DNA from: Micromonospora chokoriensis
Lineage (GTDB): Bacteria; Actinomycetota; Actinomycetes; Mycobacteriales; Micromonosporaceae
DNA: 64,000 bases
Direction of reading: 5' to 3'
Assembly (NCBI RefSeq): GCF_000718555.1
Contig: NZ_JOAN01000006.1
Span: forward strand, 186,001 to 250,000
Position 1 is the first letter of the stretch. Every line of letters starts with the position of its first letter. A model generated the notes under the pieces. That model searched no databases. It saw nothing but the letters and a program-made list of their open reading frames with translations, and had not been told where the DNA came from. Shown here in pieces: positions 42,112 to 50,632 of this stretch. A program made the translations under genes and the position numbers.

Positions 42112-42540
42112 TCAGACGCCGTTGGCCGGGTCGTCCTCGACGTTGACCATGAAGTACGCGGCCCGCTCCAGGTAGTCCCAGAGCGTGCCGGCGATCTCCG
42201 GCTCAAGGTCGAGCCGGTCCACGGCGCGGCGCATGTTCCGCAGCCAGGCGTCCCGTTCGGCCGCGCCGATCCGGAACGGCGCGTGCCGCATCCGCAGCCG
42301 CGGGTGCCCACGCTGGGCGGAGTACGTGTTCGGCCCGCCCCAGTACTGCATCAGGAAGAGGGTCATCCGGTCTGCGGCCGGGCCCAGGTCTTCCTCGGGG
42401 TACATCGGGCGCAGCAGGGGGTCGCTGGCGATGCCGACGTAGAACTCGTCCACCAGCTTGCGGAAGGTGGGTTCGCCGCCGACCGCTTCGAAGAGAGTCA
42501 TCGACGCACCGGGCCGGTCGGATTCACCTGCGGGGTTCAC
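42112..42540 (-). CDS. glbO: Group II truncated hemoglobin (GlbO type)
   Basis: A 142-residue heme protein. From MTLFEAVGGEPTFRKLVDEF it follows the 2-on-2 globin pattern: the B10 Tyr in DEFYVGIASDP, LMQYWGGPNTYSAQRG with the G8-type Trp, and the proximal histidine in RMRHAPFRIG. This is the actinobacterial trHbO, which binds oxygen and may help respiratory oxygen supply or detoxify NO. GTG 42540 gives a 13-residue extension before the conserved MTLFEAVGG; ATG 42501 is a possible start. In M. tuberculosis glbO lies beside an HNH gene and pepN; both occur further right here. Confidence 0.9.
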   Translation of the reverse strand: MNPAGESDRPGASMTLFEAVGGEPTFRKLVDEFYVGIASDPLLRPMYPEEDLGPAADRMTLFLMQYWGGPNTYSAQRGHPRLRMRHAPFRIGAAERDAWLRNMRRAVDRLDLEPEIAGTLWDYLERAAYFMVNVEDDPANGV

Positions 42541-42664
42541 CGTTCCATCCTGCCAGGTACGCGCCGACCCGACCCGACCCGCACAGCGTGCGTCGGATCA
42601 CGCCCTGTCGACGCCCCCGAATGCCGGACGCCCGGCCCGCTCCGGTCGGAGTCGGCTCGACCGG

Positions 42665-44047
42665 TCAGGTGACCGCATGCCGGCGGTCGCCGTTACCGGC
42701 ATACGGGTCGGCAGTGTCCGCCGCCGTGCCGTCGCTGGCGGGGCCGCCGGGCTCGGCGGCCGGATCGACGTTGGCCGCAGCGGCCGCAGCGATCGCGTCG
42801 TCCACCATCTGCTGGTCGGGCCAGCGCAGCGAAGCCACCGCCATGAGAACCACCCCGGCTGCGCTCCAGACCCCGACCACCACCGGAATGGGGAACCGCT
42901 CCGCGAGCACACCGGTGACCAGCACTGCGAGGCCCTGGATGACCTGGACACCGGTCGCCATCACACCGAAGGCGCGGGCCCGGAACCCGCTCGGCAGCGC
43001 CTGGACGAACAACCCGTTGGCCATCGGCAGCATCCCGGCGACCGCGAATCCGCACAGAGCGGCGAGCAGCGCCACCACCAGCGGCGGCGGGTCGAGTAGC
43101 ACCGGTACGAGTACCAGCGGGGCGAGCACCGCCAGCGGCCGCATCAGCTTCAGTCGGCGAGCCGGCCCGAACAGGCGGCTCACCAGCAACCCACCGAGGA
43201 TGAAGCCGACCGGGTTGGCCACCATGATCGCGGCTTGTGCCGTGCCCGCGCTCATCGCGCCGCGGCTCTCGTCGTTGGCCCAGGCCGCGGCCAGCCCCTC
43301 GGGAACGATCGAGAAGAGCATCGCGCTGAACACCAGCACCGCGATGGCCCGCAGCACAGGTGTGCGGAACACGATGCCGAACCCCTCACGGGTCTCCCGC
43401 AGCAGGTGGCTGCGGTGCGCCGGGTTCATCACCGCCGGGCGGTTGCGAACACCGAGGCGGACCAGCAACGCCGAGATGCCGAACGTGGCCGCGTTGAACA
43501 GCAGCGCCACCTCAGGGGCGATCGCCGCGACGGCGGCGCCGAACACGTACCCCACGACCTGGGCCGCCTGCCCGACGCTGCTGTTCAGCGACAGCCCCAC
43601 CACCAGCCGGTCCCCGGTGAGCAACTGCGGCATCAGCGCGGACTTCGCCGCCTGGCTCGGCGGGTTGGCCAGCGTGGCGGCGAAGATGAGCACCAGCACC
43701 GCCTGGTACGGCAGGTTCGGGATGGCGATGAGCAGCATCAGCACCATCCGGATGAGGTCACACGCCACCATCACCCGTCGGTACGGGTACCGCTCCGCGA
43801 GTGCGGCGAGCACGGGGCCACCGAGCAGCCAGGGCAGGAAACTGACCGCGAAGGCAGTCGCGGAGAGCGCGACGGACTGGGTCTGCTGGTAGACGAGCAG
43901 GGTGACGGCGGCTTTCGCGACATAGTCGCCGACCCAGGACAGCGCACCGGCCACGAACACAGCCCGGAACTCGTGCTGGGCGAACACTTCGCGGAAAGTA
44001 GCGGGGCCTTCCGCGGAAGGTCGCTCGTCGGGCACCGTCGCCTCCAT
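42665..44047 (-). CDS. MFS transporter, multidrug-like
   Basis: A 460-residue membrane protein with about 12 hydrophobic helices. The N-terminal half has FREVFAQHEFRAVFVAGALS and a loop-2 region YPYRRVMVACD similar to motif A (G-x-x-x-D-R-x-x-R is reduced to ERYPYRRV). It resembles the actinobacterial MDR-type MFS_3 permeases. The C-terminal 50 residues are an acidic cytoplasmic tail. It has no obvious regulator or biosynthetic partner nearby, so no substrate can be given. ATG 44047. A 230-nt gap with a perfect CGAACGG-G-CCGTTCG palindrome separates it from the upstream MscS gene. Confidence 0.85.
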   Translation of the reverse strand: MEATVPDERPSAEGPATFREVFAQHEFRAVFVAGALSWVGDYVAKAAVTLLVYQQTQSVALSATAFAVSFLPWLLGGPVLAALAERYPYRRVMVACDLIRMVLMLLIAIPNLPYQAVLVLIFAATLANPPSQAAKSALMPQLLTGDRLVVGLSLNSSVGQAAQVVGYVFGAAVAAIAPEVALLFNAATFGISALLVRLGVRNRPAVMNPAHRSHLLRETREGFGIVFRTPVLRAIAVLVFSAMLFSIVPEGLAAAWANDESRGAMSAGTAQAAIMVANPVGFILGGLLVSRLFGPARRLKLMRPLAVLAPLVLVPVLLDPPPLVVALLAALCGFAVAGMLPMANGLFVQALPSGFRARAFGVMATGVQVIQGLAVLVTGVLAERFPIPVVVGVWSAAGVVLMAVASLRWPDQQMVDDAIAAAAAANVDPAAEPGGPASDGTAADTADPYAGNGDRRHAVT

Positions 44048-44180
44048 CGGCTCCGGCTCGGCCGCTCGTGGCAGCCCGACCGGAAGCTCTCGTCAGATCT
44101 AGGGATCAGCGAGGATGAGATCACGCTTGGTGGGAACGCGTGCTCTGGATTCTGCCCGATCGTCTGACAACTAGCTAGGT

Positions 44181-44195
44181 CGAACGGGCCGTTCG
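44181..44195. terminator. Short hairpin after the MscS gene
   Basis: CGAACGG, one G, CCGTTCG. It could end MscS transcription or be an operator for the MFS gene; there is no T-run. Confidence 0.35.
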
Positions 44196-44277
44196 TCGCC
44201 TCCCCGACTGAACGAACGGACGATACCTGAGGGGCCGCCCGGCCCGCGACCCCCGAATTGACGGACAGCGTTGCGGG

Positions 44278-45321
44278 TCAGGTGGCGCCGCCCTGACCAG
44301 TCTCGCCCTCGGGCAACGGTCGGGTCGTCAGGCCGGGATAGATCCGGTTGGCCGCGATCTGCGCGGTGATCCCCGAATTCTCCAGCGCCTCCGCGAGGCG
44401 TCGACGCAGCTCCCGGCCCACCGCGAACTGCCCGTCCGCGGTCGTCTTCACCACCGTCCGGATGACCGCGCCGTCCACCGTCACCTGCTCGACGCCCAGC
44501 ACCTCGGGGGCTTCCACGATCTCCGGCGACAGCTCCGGGTCCATGGCGACCGAGGCAGCCGCGGTCCGCAGAACCGCCGTGGCCTCCTCGGTGCTGTTGA
44601 AGCCGATCGGCAGGTCCACCACCACGAGGGCCCAGCCCTGACTCTTGTTGCCCACCCGGATGATCTCGCCGTTGCGGATGTACCACAGCACACCGCGACC
44701 GTCGCGCACCGTGGTGACGCGCAAGCCGACCGACTCGACCACACCCATCGCCTCGCCCAGGTCGACGTTGTCGCCCACGCCGTACTGATCCTCGATCAGC
44801 ATGAAGAGGCCGGCGATCAGGTCCTTTACCAGGCTCTGCGCACCGAAGCCCAGCGCGACGCCGGCGATCCCGGCGCTGGCCAGCAGCGGCGCCAGGTCGA
44901 AGCTGAACTCGCGCAGGATCATCAGCAGCGCGATGCCGAAGACGAACGCGGTCGTCATGCTGCGCAGCACGGAACCGATCGCCTCGGCCCGCTGCCGTCG
45001 CCGCTCGGGCACGAACTCGGCCGGGTCGACCGGGGCGCTGGGCACTCGCTCCCGCAGCGGCCGCAGCATCGTCGGCACCGCACCATCGGTGGTCGTCCGG
45101 ACCAACCGGTCGATGGTCCGGTGCAGTGCCCAGCGGGCCACCATCGCCAACGCCACGATCAGCAGCACCCGCAGCGGCTTGAGCAGGATCCAGTAGCTGC
45201 CCTCGGCGAACCAGGCGGACCCGGTGATCCGGTACAGCCACTCGCAGGAGGTGCTGCCCTGACAGCTCACGGAAACGGCGTCGGACAGGGCTAGGGGCGT
45301 CACGCTGGCGGCACTCACCAT
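44278..45321 (-). CDS. MscS-family mechanosensitive channel
   Basis: A 347-residue membrane protein. An N-terminal hydrophobic helix (ILLKPLRVLLIVALAMVARW) and a second one (FVFGIALLMILREF) precede the pore-lining helix LASAGIAGVALGFGAQSLVKD, with the Gly/Ala pattern typical of MscS TM3. The beta domain follows: FMLIEDQYGVGDNVDLGEAM and WYIRNGEIIRVGNKSQGWA. It should open under membrane tension to release solutes in hypo-osmotic shock. ATG 45321 is chosen, preceded by TACGAA for a leaderless message; a longer frame upstream is open only by chance. Confidence 0.88.
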   Translation of the reverse strand: MVSAASVTPLALSDAVSVSCQGSTSCEWLYRITGSAWFAEGSYWILLKPLRVLLIVALAMVARWALHRTIDRLVRTTTDGAVPTMLRPLRERVPSAPVDPAEFVPERRRQRAEAIGSVLRSMTTAFVFGIALLMILREFSFDLAPLLASAGIAGVALGFGAQSLVKDLIAGLFMLIEDQYGVGDNVDLGEAMGVVESVGLRVTTVRDGRGVLWYIRNGEIIRVGNKSQGWALVVVDLPIGFNSTEEATAVLRTAAASVAMDPELSPEIVEAPEVLGVEQVTVDGAVIRTVVKTTADGQFAVGRELRRRLAEALENSGITAQIAANRIYPGLTTRPLPEGETGQGGAT

Positions 45322-45386
45322 GTCTTCGTACCGCAAGGGGCCCGAGCGCCCGCCGCCGACCCACCAGCCGGGGGTCTGACGCCCGT

Positions 45387-45817
45387 TCAGCCGTTCCGCT
45401 CGGGCAACTCGGCGAGGAGCCGTTCGTACTCGGCCGGGCTGCCGATCGCAGCCCGGTGTTCCGGGTGATCGACGTAGTGCCCGATCACCGCGGCGAGAAA
45501 TCCCGCGTCGACGCTGTCCGTGTGCAGCGCCTCCGGCTCCACGGGATGCCACGCCACCGCACCAGTTGGGGTTGCGCGTACGCCATGGGGAGCCAGGCGG
45601 GGCGGTCGGCATCCGGGGGGATCCGCGGGGTCGGTAGGGCCGCCCACGGCACGGTGAGCGAGCTGAGTGGGCCGATCTGCCGCACCCCGTGCGGATGGAG
45701 CCGCACCCCGTGACCCCGCCACGCCTCGATCGCCAGAAGCACGACCAGCAGGACCATGGGGACGCCGAGACCCACGTCGAACATCGACTCGTCGCCCTGC
45801 CTGGCCCGGCGCACCAT
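45387..45817 (-). pseudogene. Frame-broken small membrane protein gene (PH-like domain)
   Basis: The N-terminal part reads MFDVGLGVPMVLLVVLLAIE from ATG 45784 (or from ATG 45817), then VRLHPHGVRQIGPLSSLTVP up to about 45560. The natural continuation, VAWHPVEPEALHTDS and a helix ending ERLLAELPERNG, is in another frame and runs to the stop at 45387. A one-base indel near 45551-45571, within a GTGCGGTGGCGTGG run, would join them. The intact protein would be about 135 residues: one membrane helix and a small PH-like beta domain. It may be a real mutation or a sequencing error. Confidence 0.55.
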
Positions 45818-46117
45818 CGCGCCGATCTGGGCCGACGTGGGGGCGAGGCCCGACCACCAAGACGACGTGCCGGTGGCGCACCATCGAGGCGAAGAGCTTG
45901 TCGATCATGCCGGTGACCATGCAAGCCGTCGAACGCTGCGCTGTCCAGCCGATCGGTCGATGCTGACCACCGAAGCGTCGGTCACCTACGAGGACGTAGC
46001 CAGGCTGAACGCGGTCGCCTCGGATGGTCAATGCCAGTCGTCAGATCGGCCAGGGTAGGCCGGGCTGTAGCACCCGAGGCTGCTTGCCCAACCCGATCGT
46101 CGATCTTGAAGAATTGC
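45818..46117. other. Intergenic region before the nuclease-membrane gene
   Basis: About 300 nt. A minus-strand frame here (MIDKLFASMVRHRHVV) may belong to an upstream part of the broken membrane-protein gene; otherwise I see no gene. Upstream of ATG 46118 is the relatively AT-rich GATCTTGAAGAATTG. Confidence 0.4.
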
Positions 46118-47182
46118 ATGGTGAGCATCGGAGCGTGGGAGCCCCTGACGGAACCGCCTCGTCAGTCAATCGACAGCTGGGGAAGCGCTGAGTCCAACGC
46201 TGCTGCTTGGATGCGATTCTGGGGCTTCCGTGACGCGCGGGTTACGCAAGGCGGCGCCGACGCGGGGGTGGACGTCCGATCGCGCGGCGCGCTTGCACAG
46301 GTGAAGTTCGAAGCTGCGCAGGTTGGCCGACCAGTGCTGCAGCGCCTCGTGGGTGCCCGAGGACGAAGCGTGAACCAGGACCTGTTCTTCTTCTCGGGCG
46401 TTGGGTTCAGCGCGCAGGCCGTCGAGTACGCGAACGAGATGGACATCCGGTTGTTCAAGTACTCACTGACCGGTGCCATGACGCCGGAGAACCGGAGCGC
46501 CCGAGCGTTCCTGCGCACACTTCCCGGGGTTGCCGAACGTGAGGCCGCCGAGCAAGCCCGGGCTGTTGCGGAACGGAACGCCCTGCTACGGGCTGCGGCG
46601 CAACGGAAAGCGGTTCAGCGGGCTGCGGTAGAACGGGCCGCTGCGAAGCGACTGGCGGAACAACGAAGTCTTGAAGAGCGTGCTGCCGCTCAGGGGCGGC
46701 AGCGGGCCGTCGAAGGAGCGGAGGCCAGGGCTGCTCAGCAACGAGCTGCAACGGAGCGCACGGTAGTGCTTGCACGGTTTGCAGGTGCACTGCGGGCTGC
46801 GGAAGCAAAGCGGACGGCCGACGAGGAGGCCGAGAGGCGGCGGCAGCTTCCGGCAATTAGGCGAGTCATGGCCGGACTTGTCCTCTCCTTCGCAACCCTC
46901 TGCTCCTGGCTGGCCGGAAGCCCTTCGATCAAGGACGTGGTCCGTGGCGGTGCCGCGCTCTCGTACATCCTGATTTTCTGGGGCCTGTACACAGGGTTGT
47001 CGCTGCCGCCGCGCAAGCCGGGTGTAAGGCGATTTTTCATCGGATTGGCGCTCCTCGCGGCGGTTATTTGCTCATGGGCATTCGGCGGTCCAGCCTTTCG
47101 GAACCTCATTGCAGGCGACGGCATCACGGCAGCAATCGTGATCTCGATCTTACTGATGGCCTGGGGCATAATTTTGGCCTAA
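46118..47182 (+). CDS. Mrr-like nuclease domain - coiled coil - four-helix membrane protein
   Basis: A 354-residue protein of unusual architecture. Residues about 20-120 fit the Mrr/PD-(D/E)XK fold: Glu25 in GSAESNAAAWM, a catalytic pair in GGADAGVDVRS (Asp52) and AQVKFE (Gln61, Lys63), then RPVLQRLVGARG. Residues about 137-245 are an Ala/Arg/Glu-rich coiled coil. Residues about 249-267, 279-295, 305-322 and 334-352 are membrane helices. The nuclease thus sits in the cytoplasm, tethered by a long helix to the membrane. Mrr domains occur in type IV restriction and other defence proteins. It stands alone. ATG 46118 starts just before the conserved region. Confidence 0.65.
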   Translation: MVSIGAWEPLTEPPRQSIDSWGSAESNAAAWMRFWGFRDARVTQGGADAGVDVRSRGALAQVKFEAAQVGRPVLQRLVGARGRSVNQDLFFFSGVGFSAQAVEYANEMDIRLFKYSLTGAMTPENRSARAFLRTLPGVAEREAAEQARAVAERNALLRAAAQRKAVQRAAVERAAAKRLAEQRSLEERAAAQGRQRAVEGAEARAAQQRAATERTVVLARFAGALRAAEAKRTADEEAERRRQLPAIRRVMAGLVLSFATLCSWLAGSPSIKDVVRGGAALSYILIFWGLYTGLSLPPRKPGVRRFFIGLALLAAVICSWAFGGPAFRNLIAGDGITAAIVISILLMAWGIILA

Positions 47183-47923
47183 TTTTCCGTATATTGCTCA
47201 TGCTGGACGCGCGGGCGATCGGGAGAGGTTGTTATCGATAGCGCAAGCCGCTCACGGTGGCAGCATGGAAGTAGTGCGACGTCCGCCCGATCATGAGTCG
47301 CTAACCCAGCAGCAGTACCCGTCCCACCGATTGCATTGTGCCCTGAGGGCTTCGGCTTTGGTCCACCGGGCAAGGCGTTGGACGTGGCTCGCGTTTCAAC
47401 CAAACTCAGGTTCGTTGGGCTGTGGGTGAAGATGCGGTGTGGTTCCGGAACCTCGACGAAGGGGCGAGATCTGCTTGCTGACGCGGACCGCCACCAGTTA
47501 GCTGGACACGGGCCTGACGGGGGTTCGTCCGAGGTTGCGACAGGCTCAGCGGCCGACCCTGAAGCAAGCAGCGGCGTACAACTCGCGCGAACCGTCCGAG
47601 CGGAAGGTCATGATCCACCTGCCGATCACTTCAGCTTGGGTTCGCGGTGGCTGCGTTGCCGACCGCTCCCGCCACGCCCGCCGTCTGGAGTTGCACGCCG
47701 AGTACGACCGAGTCCTTGCGTCGCCCGCCGAAGCGTCGATCCGTCCCGATCCGGGTGATCCGCTTACCAGAAGCAAGATTAGTGCGTGCAATCCGGGGTC
47801 CGATCAGGGACTATTGGCGCAACGGACGTCGGTGATCGGCCCGACGCCGACAGTGAGGGTCGTCGTGCCCTGCCCTGGTCGGCGGCGGTTCGCAGCAGCC
47901 GCTGAACCGGGAGGGTGAGCGCG
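47183..47923. other. 741-nt region without a convincing gene
   Basis: Several frames are open for 60-140 codons, but none has a good start, ribosome site or recognisable domain. Fragments such as VRWAVGEDAVWFRNLDEG (near 47420) look protein-like and may be remnants. Base composition is lower in GC than the flanks. Nothing RNA-like was recognised. Confidence 0.45.
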
Positions 47924-48460
47924 ATGCCTGACATACGACCCACGGTGGGCTCCGGCGCGTTGGTCCTCAACGCCACCTACGAGCCGCTGTGTGTCGTGTC
48001 GGTGCGTCGCGCCGCGATCCTCGTCCTCTCCGCCAAGGCTGTCTGCGTCGCCGATGGTGACGGCATCCTGCACAGCGCCCGCGACGCGCTCCCGGTGCCC
48101 TCCGTGGTCCGGTTGACGCGCTTCGTCCGGGTGCCGTACCGAACGCATGTCGGGCTGTCCCGGCGGGCGATCTTCGCGCGGGACGGGTGGCGGTGCGCCT
48201 ACTGCCGGGGCCCGGCCGAGACCATCGACCATGTGTTCCCGCGCAGCCGGGGTGGCCGGCACGCCTGGGAGAACGTGGTCGCCGCGTGCGCCCGGTGCAA
48301 CCACACCAAGGGTGACAAGACCCCGGCGGAGATGGGCTGGCGGTTACACGCGCTGCCGGCCCCACCGAAGGGCACCGCCTGGCGGGTGCTCGGGCATCGT
48401 GCCCCCGACCCGCGTTGGGCGGACTGGCTCGACCTGCGGGAGCCCGAAGCCGCCGCCTGA
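47924..48460 (+). CDS. HNH endonuclease-family protein (conserved actinobacterial type)
   Basis: A 178-residue protein. It opens with VGSGALVLNATYEPLCVVSV and RRAAILVLSAKAV, the invariant start of a widespread actinobacterial HNH family. The nuclease core is GWRCAYCRGPAETIDHVFP with ENVVAACARCNHTKGDKTP: two CxxC pairs hold zinc and the His in IDHV is catalytic. It is a housekeeping gene rather than a mobile one in most relatives; the M. tuberculosis counterpart is next to glbO (Rv2469c, recalled). ATG 47924 has a GGGAGGG site 8 nt upstream. Its cellular role is unknown. Confidence 0.85.
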   Translation: MPDIRPTVGSGALVLNATYEPLCVVSVRRAAILVLSAKAVCVADGDGILHSARDALPVPSVVRLTRFVRVPYRTHVGLSRRAIFARDGWRCAYCRGPAETIDHVFPRSRGGRHAWENVVAACARCNHTKGDKTPAEMGWRLHALPAPPKGTAWRVLGHRAPDPRWADWLDLREPEAAA

Positions 48461-48569
48461 TTCCTAGAGCGAGGCGGTGCGCCCGCTGATCCGATGGCTC
48501 TCCAAGGCCGCAGGATTTCCGGTGGCAAGCCCTGGCCAGGACTGACCTGTAGCCCCGGTCTGCCTGCCC

Positions 48570-49406
48570 TCAACCGTCACGCGCCTTGACCAGCGAGGCG
48601 AAGACCACCACGTTGTCCGCGTAGCCGGTCTCGCCGCCGACCCACTTGCCGCCGCAGGTGATCAGTCGGAGGCTCGGGCGGCTGAAGTCGCCGTACACCT
48701 CGTCGACCGGCAGTTGGCCCTTGTCGAACTTCTCCACCGAGTTCACCTCGAAGACCGCCACGCTCCGGTCGGTGCGGGTGACCTCGACCTGGTCACCCGG
48801 GCGCAGCTCGCGGAGTTTGTGGAAGACCGCCGGTCCGCTGGTGGTGTCGACGTGCCCGACGATCACGGCCGGGCCGTACTGGCCGGGGGTGGGCCCCTGG
48901 TCGTACCAGCCGGCCTCCTGGGCGCGGGCCGCGTCCGGTACGGCGATCGTGCCGTCCGAGGCGATGCCCACGTCGTGTACGGGCGCCCGCACGTCGATCT
49001 TCTCGATGGCGAGGCTGGTCGGAGGGCTGGCCGGCAGCACCGGGAACTTCTTCGGCGGCGGTCGCAGGCCAGCGCTGAGTTGGTCCGGCAGCAGTCTCAT
49101 GCCGGTCACCTGCTCGACGCCGAGCAGCGCCACGATCAGCACCATCAGCGCGGCGATGGCCAACACCGGCAGCCCTGGGCTCGTACCGAAGCGGTGTCGG
49201 GCGGTCGACGACCCGGTGGGACGCCTCGGTGGCAGCGGGCGGGTGGCCGGATCGGTGGTCGCGACGCTGGCCGAAACGGCCTGCCCGGCGACCCGCCGCA
49301 GCCGCCGGGAGGCGCGGGCGACCAGCCGGCCGGACGCGCGCAGCGTCGGCCCGGCCCGGAAGCGGGCGCGGCGATCCGGCCGCGCCCGCGGGGATCTGCG
49401 GGTCAT
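48570..49406 (-). CDS. Class E/F-type sortase
   Basis: A 278-residue membrane-anchored transpeptidase. A basic Arg-rich cytoplasmic N-terminus of about 75 residues is followed by one membrane helix (LAIAALMVLIVALLGVEQV). The sortase domain has the catalytic His in AVIVGHVDTTSG, the Cys in LRLITCGGKWV, and a downstream VVVFASLV strand with a preceding Arg. The last gene of a two-gene operon: the preceding gene, 12 nt upstream, encodes a secreted protein with a C-terminal membrane helix that may be its substrate. ATG or alternative start at 49406. Confidence 0.87.
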   Translation of the reverse strand: MTRRSPRARPDRRARFRAGPTLRASGRLVARASRRLRRVAGQAVSASVATTDPATRPLPPRRPTGSSTARHRFGTSPGLPVLAIAALMVLIVALLGVEQVTGMRLLPDQLSAGLRPPPKKFPVLPASPPTSLAIEKIDVRAPVHDVGIASDGTIAVPDAARAQEAGWYDQGPTPGQYGPAVIVGHVDTTSGPAVFHKLRELRPGDQVEVTRTDRSVAVFEVNSVEKFDKGQLPVDEVYGDFSRPSLRLITCGGKWVGGETGYADNVVVFASLVKARDG

Positions 49407-49418
49407 GGGTCATCCGGC

Positions 49419-49943
49419 TCAGGAGCCGGCCCCCGGTCGACGTCGGCCGCCGGCCATTCCCAGCACGATCGCGGTGGCCACCAGCGCCACGCCACCGAGC
49501 ACCAGTAGCGAGCCGGCGCCGCGACCGCCGGCCATTCCGCCACCCCCGGTCGCCGGCCCCTTGCTGGGTGAGGCCATGTTCAACACGGTAAGCGTGGTCG
49601 ACGAGGTCTCGCCGTTCTCGCAGCGCAGCTCGACCGGGTATTCACCGGCCGGCTTGTCCCGCGCAATGGTGACCCGCGCGGTCAGGAAGCCCTTGTCCGG
49701 CTTCAGGGTCTCGTGCCCGAACGCCTCGGAGTGCACGCTGGACTGCCGGTCGTTGTTGTCGTTGTCGCAGCTCGCCTTGATGTTGACCCGACTGCCGGCC
49801 TGGGCGCTGCTCGGTGTCACCTCGACGAAGACGTTCTCGCCGGCCTGCGCGGGTGCGACGGACAACAGGACGAACGCCCCGACGAGCCCCACAAGTGTCA
49901 GTACGGCCGAGAGCGCGCGGTTGATCGTGCGGATTCCCTGCAT
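49419..49943 (-). CDS. Secreted protein with C-terminal membrane anchor, sortase partner
   Basis: A 174-residue protein with a signal peptide (ALSAVLTLVGLVGAFVLLSV, cleavage near APAQA-GE) and an Ig-like beta domain (NVFVEVTPSSAQAGSRVNIK; GEYPVELRCENGET). It ends with a Gly-rich linker, a hydrophobic helix (LLVLGGVALVATAIVLGM) and a basic tail. That C-terminal layout equals a cell-wall sorting signal, but no LPxTG or LAxTG is present; SPSKGPATGGGG lies where it should be. It may be a simple membrane-anchored protein or an atypical sortase substrate. ATG 49943 follows a GGGGGAAA site. Confidence 0.75.
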   Translation of the reverse strand: MQGIRTINRALSAVLTLVGLVGAFVLLSVAPAQAGENVFVEVTPSSAQAGSRVNIKASCDNDNNDRQSSVHSEAFGHETLKPDKGFLTARVTIARDKPAGEYPVELRCENGETSSTTLTVLNMASPSKGPATGGGGMAGGRGAGSLLVLGGVALVATAIVLGMAGGRRRPGAGS

Positions 49944-50040
49944 GATTTCCCCCCAACCGGCGACGACCGCCGGAACCCTCCCCTGGGCACGCGCGCTGCT
50001 TTCCCGCTGGCGCGGGAGCAAACCCGCAGGGTGGCAGGGG

Positions 50041-50487
50041 TCAGCGCGGGCGGGGGAGGGGGGTGATGGGCTGCCAGTTCAGCGGGGAGGAGAGGACCAT
50101 CGTGCTCGACGGCTGGCCGTACGGGGCGAGCCGGTCGATGACCCCCTCGAACGCGCCGATCGAGCCGGCCGCCACCTTCAGCACGCTGCACGCGTCCCCG
50201 GTGATGCGGTGGATCTCCAGGATCTCCGGCCAGCCGGCCACCGCCGGGTCGTGCAGGATGCAGCGCGCGCCGTAGCAGGACATTCGGATCAGCGCGATCA
50301 CGGTACGGCCGGCGCGGCTCAGGTCGACATGGGCGTGGTAGCCGGTGATGACCCCGGTCTCCTCAAGCCTGCGGACCCGCTCCGCGACGGACGGGGGCGA
50401 CAGGTGCACCCGCCGGGACAACTCGCTGAAGGAGAGCCGCGCGTCGGCCTGCAACTCGCGCAGCAGCGCCCAGTCCATGTCGTCCAC
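50041..50487 (-). CDS. Lrp/AsnC-family regulator, divergent to the kynurenine operon
   Basis: A 148-residue regulator. Residues 1-60 are the AsnC HTH (MDWALLRELQADARLSFSEL; LSPPSVAERVRRLEETGVIT). The rest is a RAM ligand-binding domain (ILEIHRITGDACSVLKVAAG). GTG 50487 gives a short extension; ATG 50478 is also possible. It faces kynA across 145 nt, and similar Lrp-type genes (KynR) activate kyn genes in proteobacteria in response to kynurenine. A role as tryptophan- or kynurenine-responsive activator of the whole operon is a sound inference. Confidence 0.85.
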   Translation of the reverse strand: MDDMDWALLRELQADARLSFSELSRRVHLSPPSVAERVRRLEETGVITGYHAHVDLSRAGRTVIALIRMSCYGARCILHDPAVAGWPEILEIHRITGDACSVLKVAAGSIGAFEGVIDRLAPYGQPSSTMVLSSPLNWQPITPLPRPR

Positions 50488-50506
50488 GCTCAGACCTTAC
50501 TTTCGT

Positions 50507-50536
50507 GAACCAACTTCGCCTAGTTGCCTTTGGTTC
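50507..50536. promoter_or_regulatory. Candidate Lrp-type operator between regulator and kynA
   Basis: GAACCAA (50507-50513) and TTGGTTC (50530-50536) form an inverted repeat with 16-nt spacing. It lies just before the regulator start and about 100 nt before kynA. Confidence 0.5.
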
Positions 50537-50632
50537 GCCAGGAGAAGGCGGCGAGAGCCGTTGATTCGGCATTCCGCAGGCCGATCCGACCGCGAGATCA
50601 TGACGTCGGCTAGTCCGGGGAGGGAGAACGAG

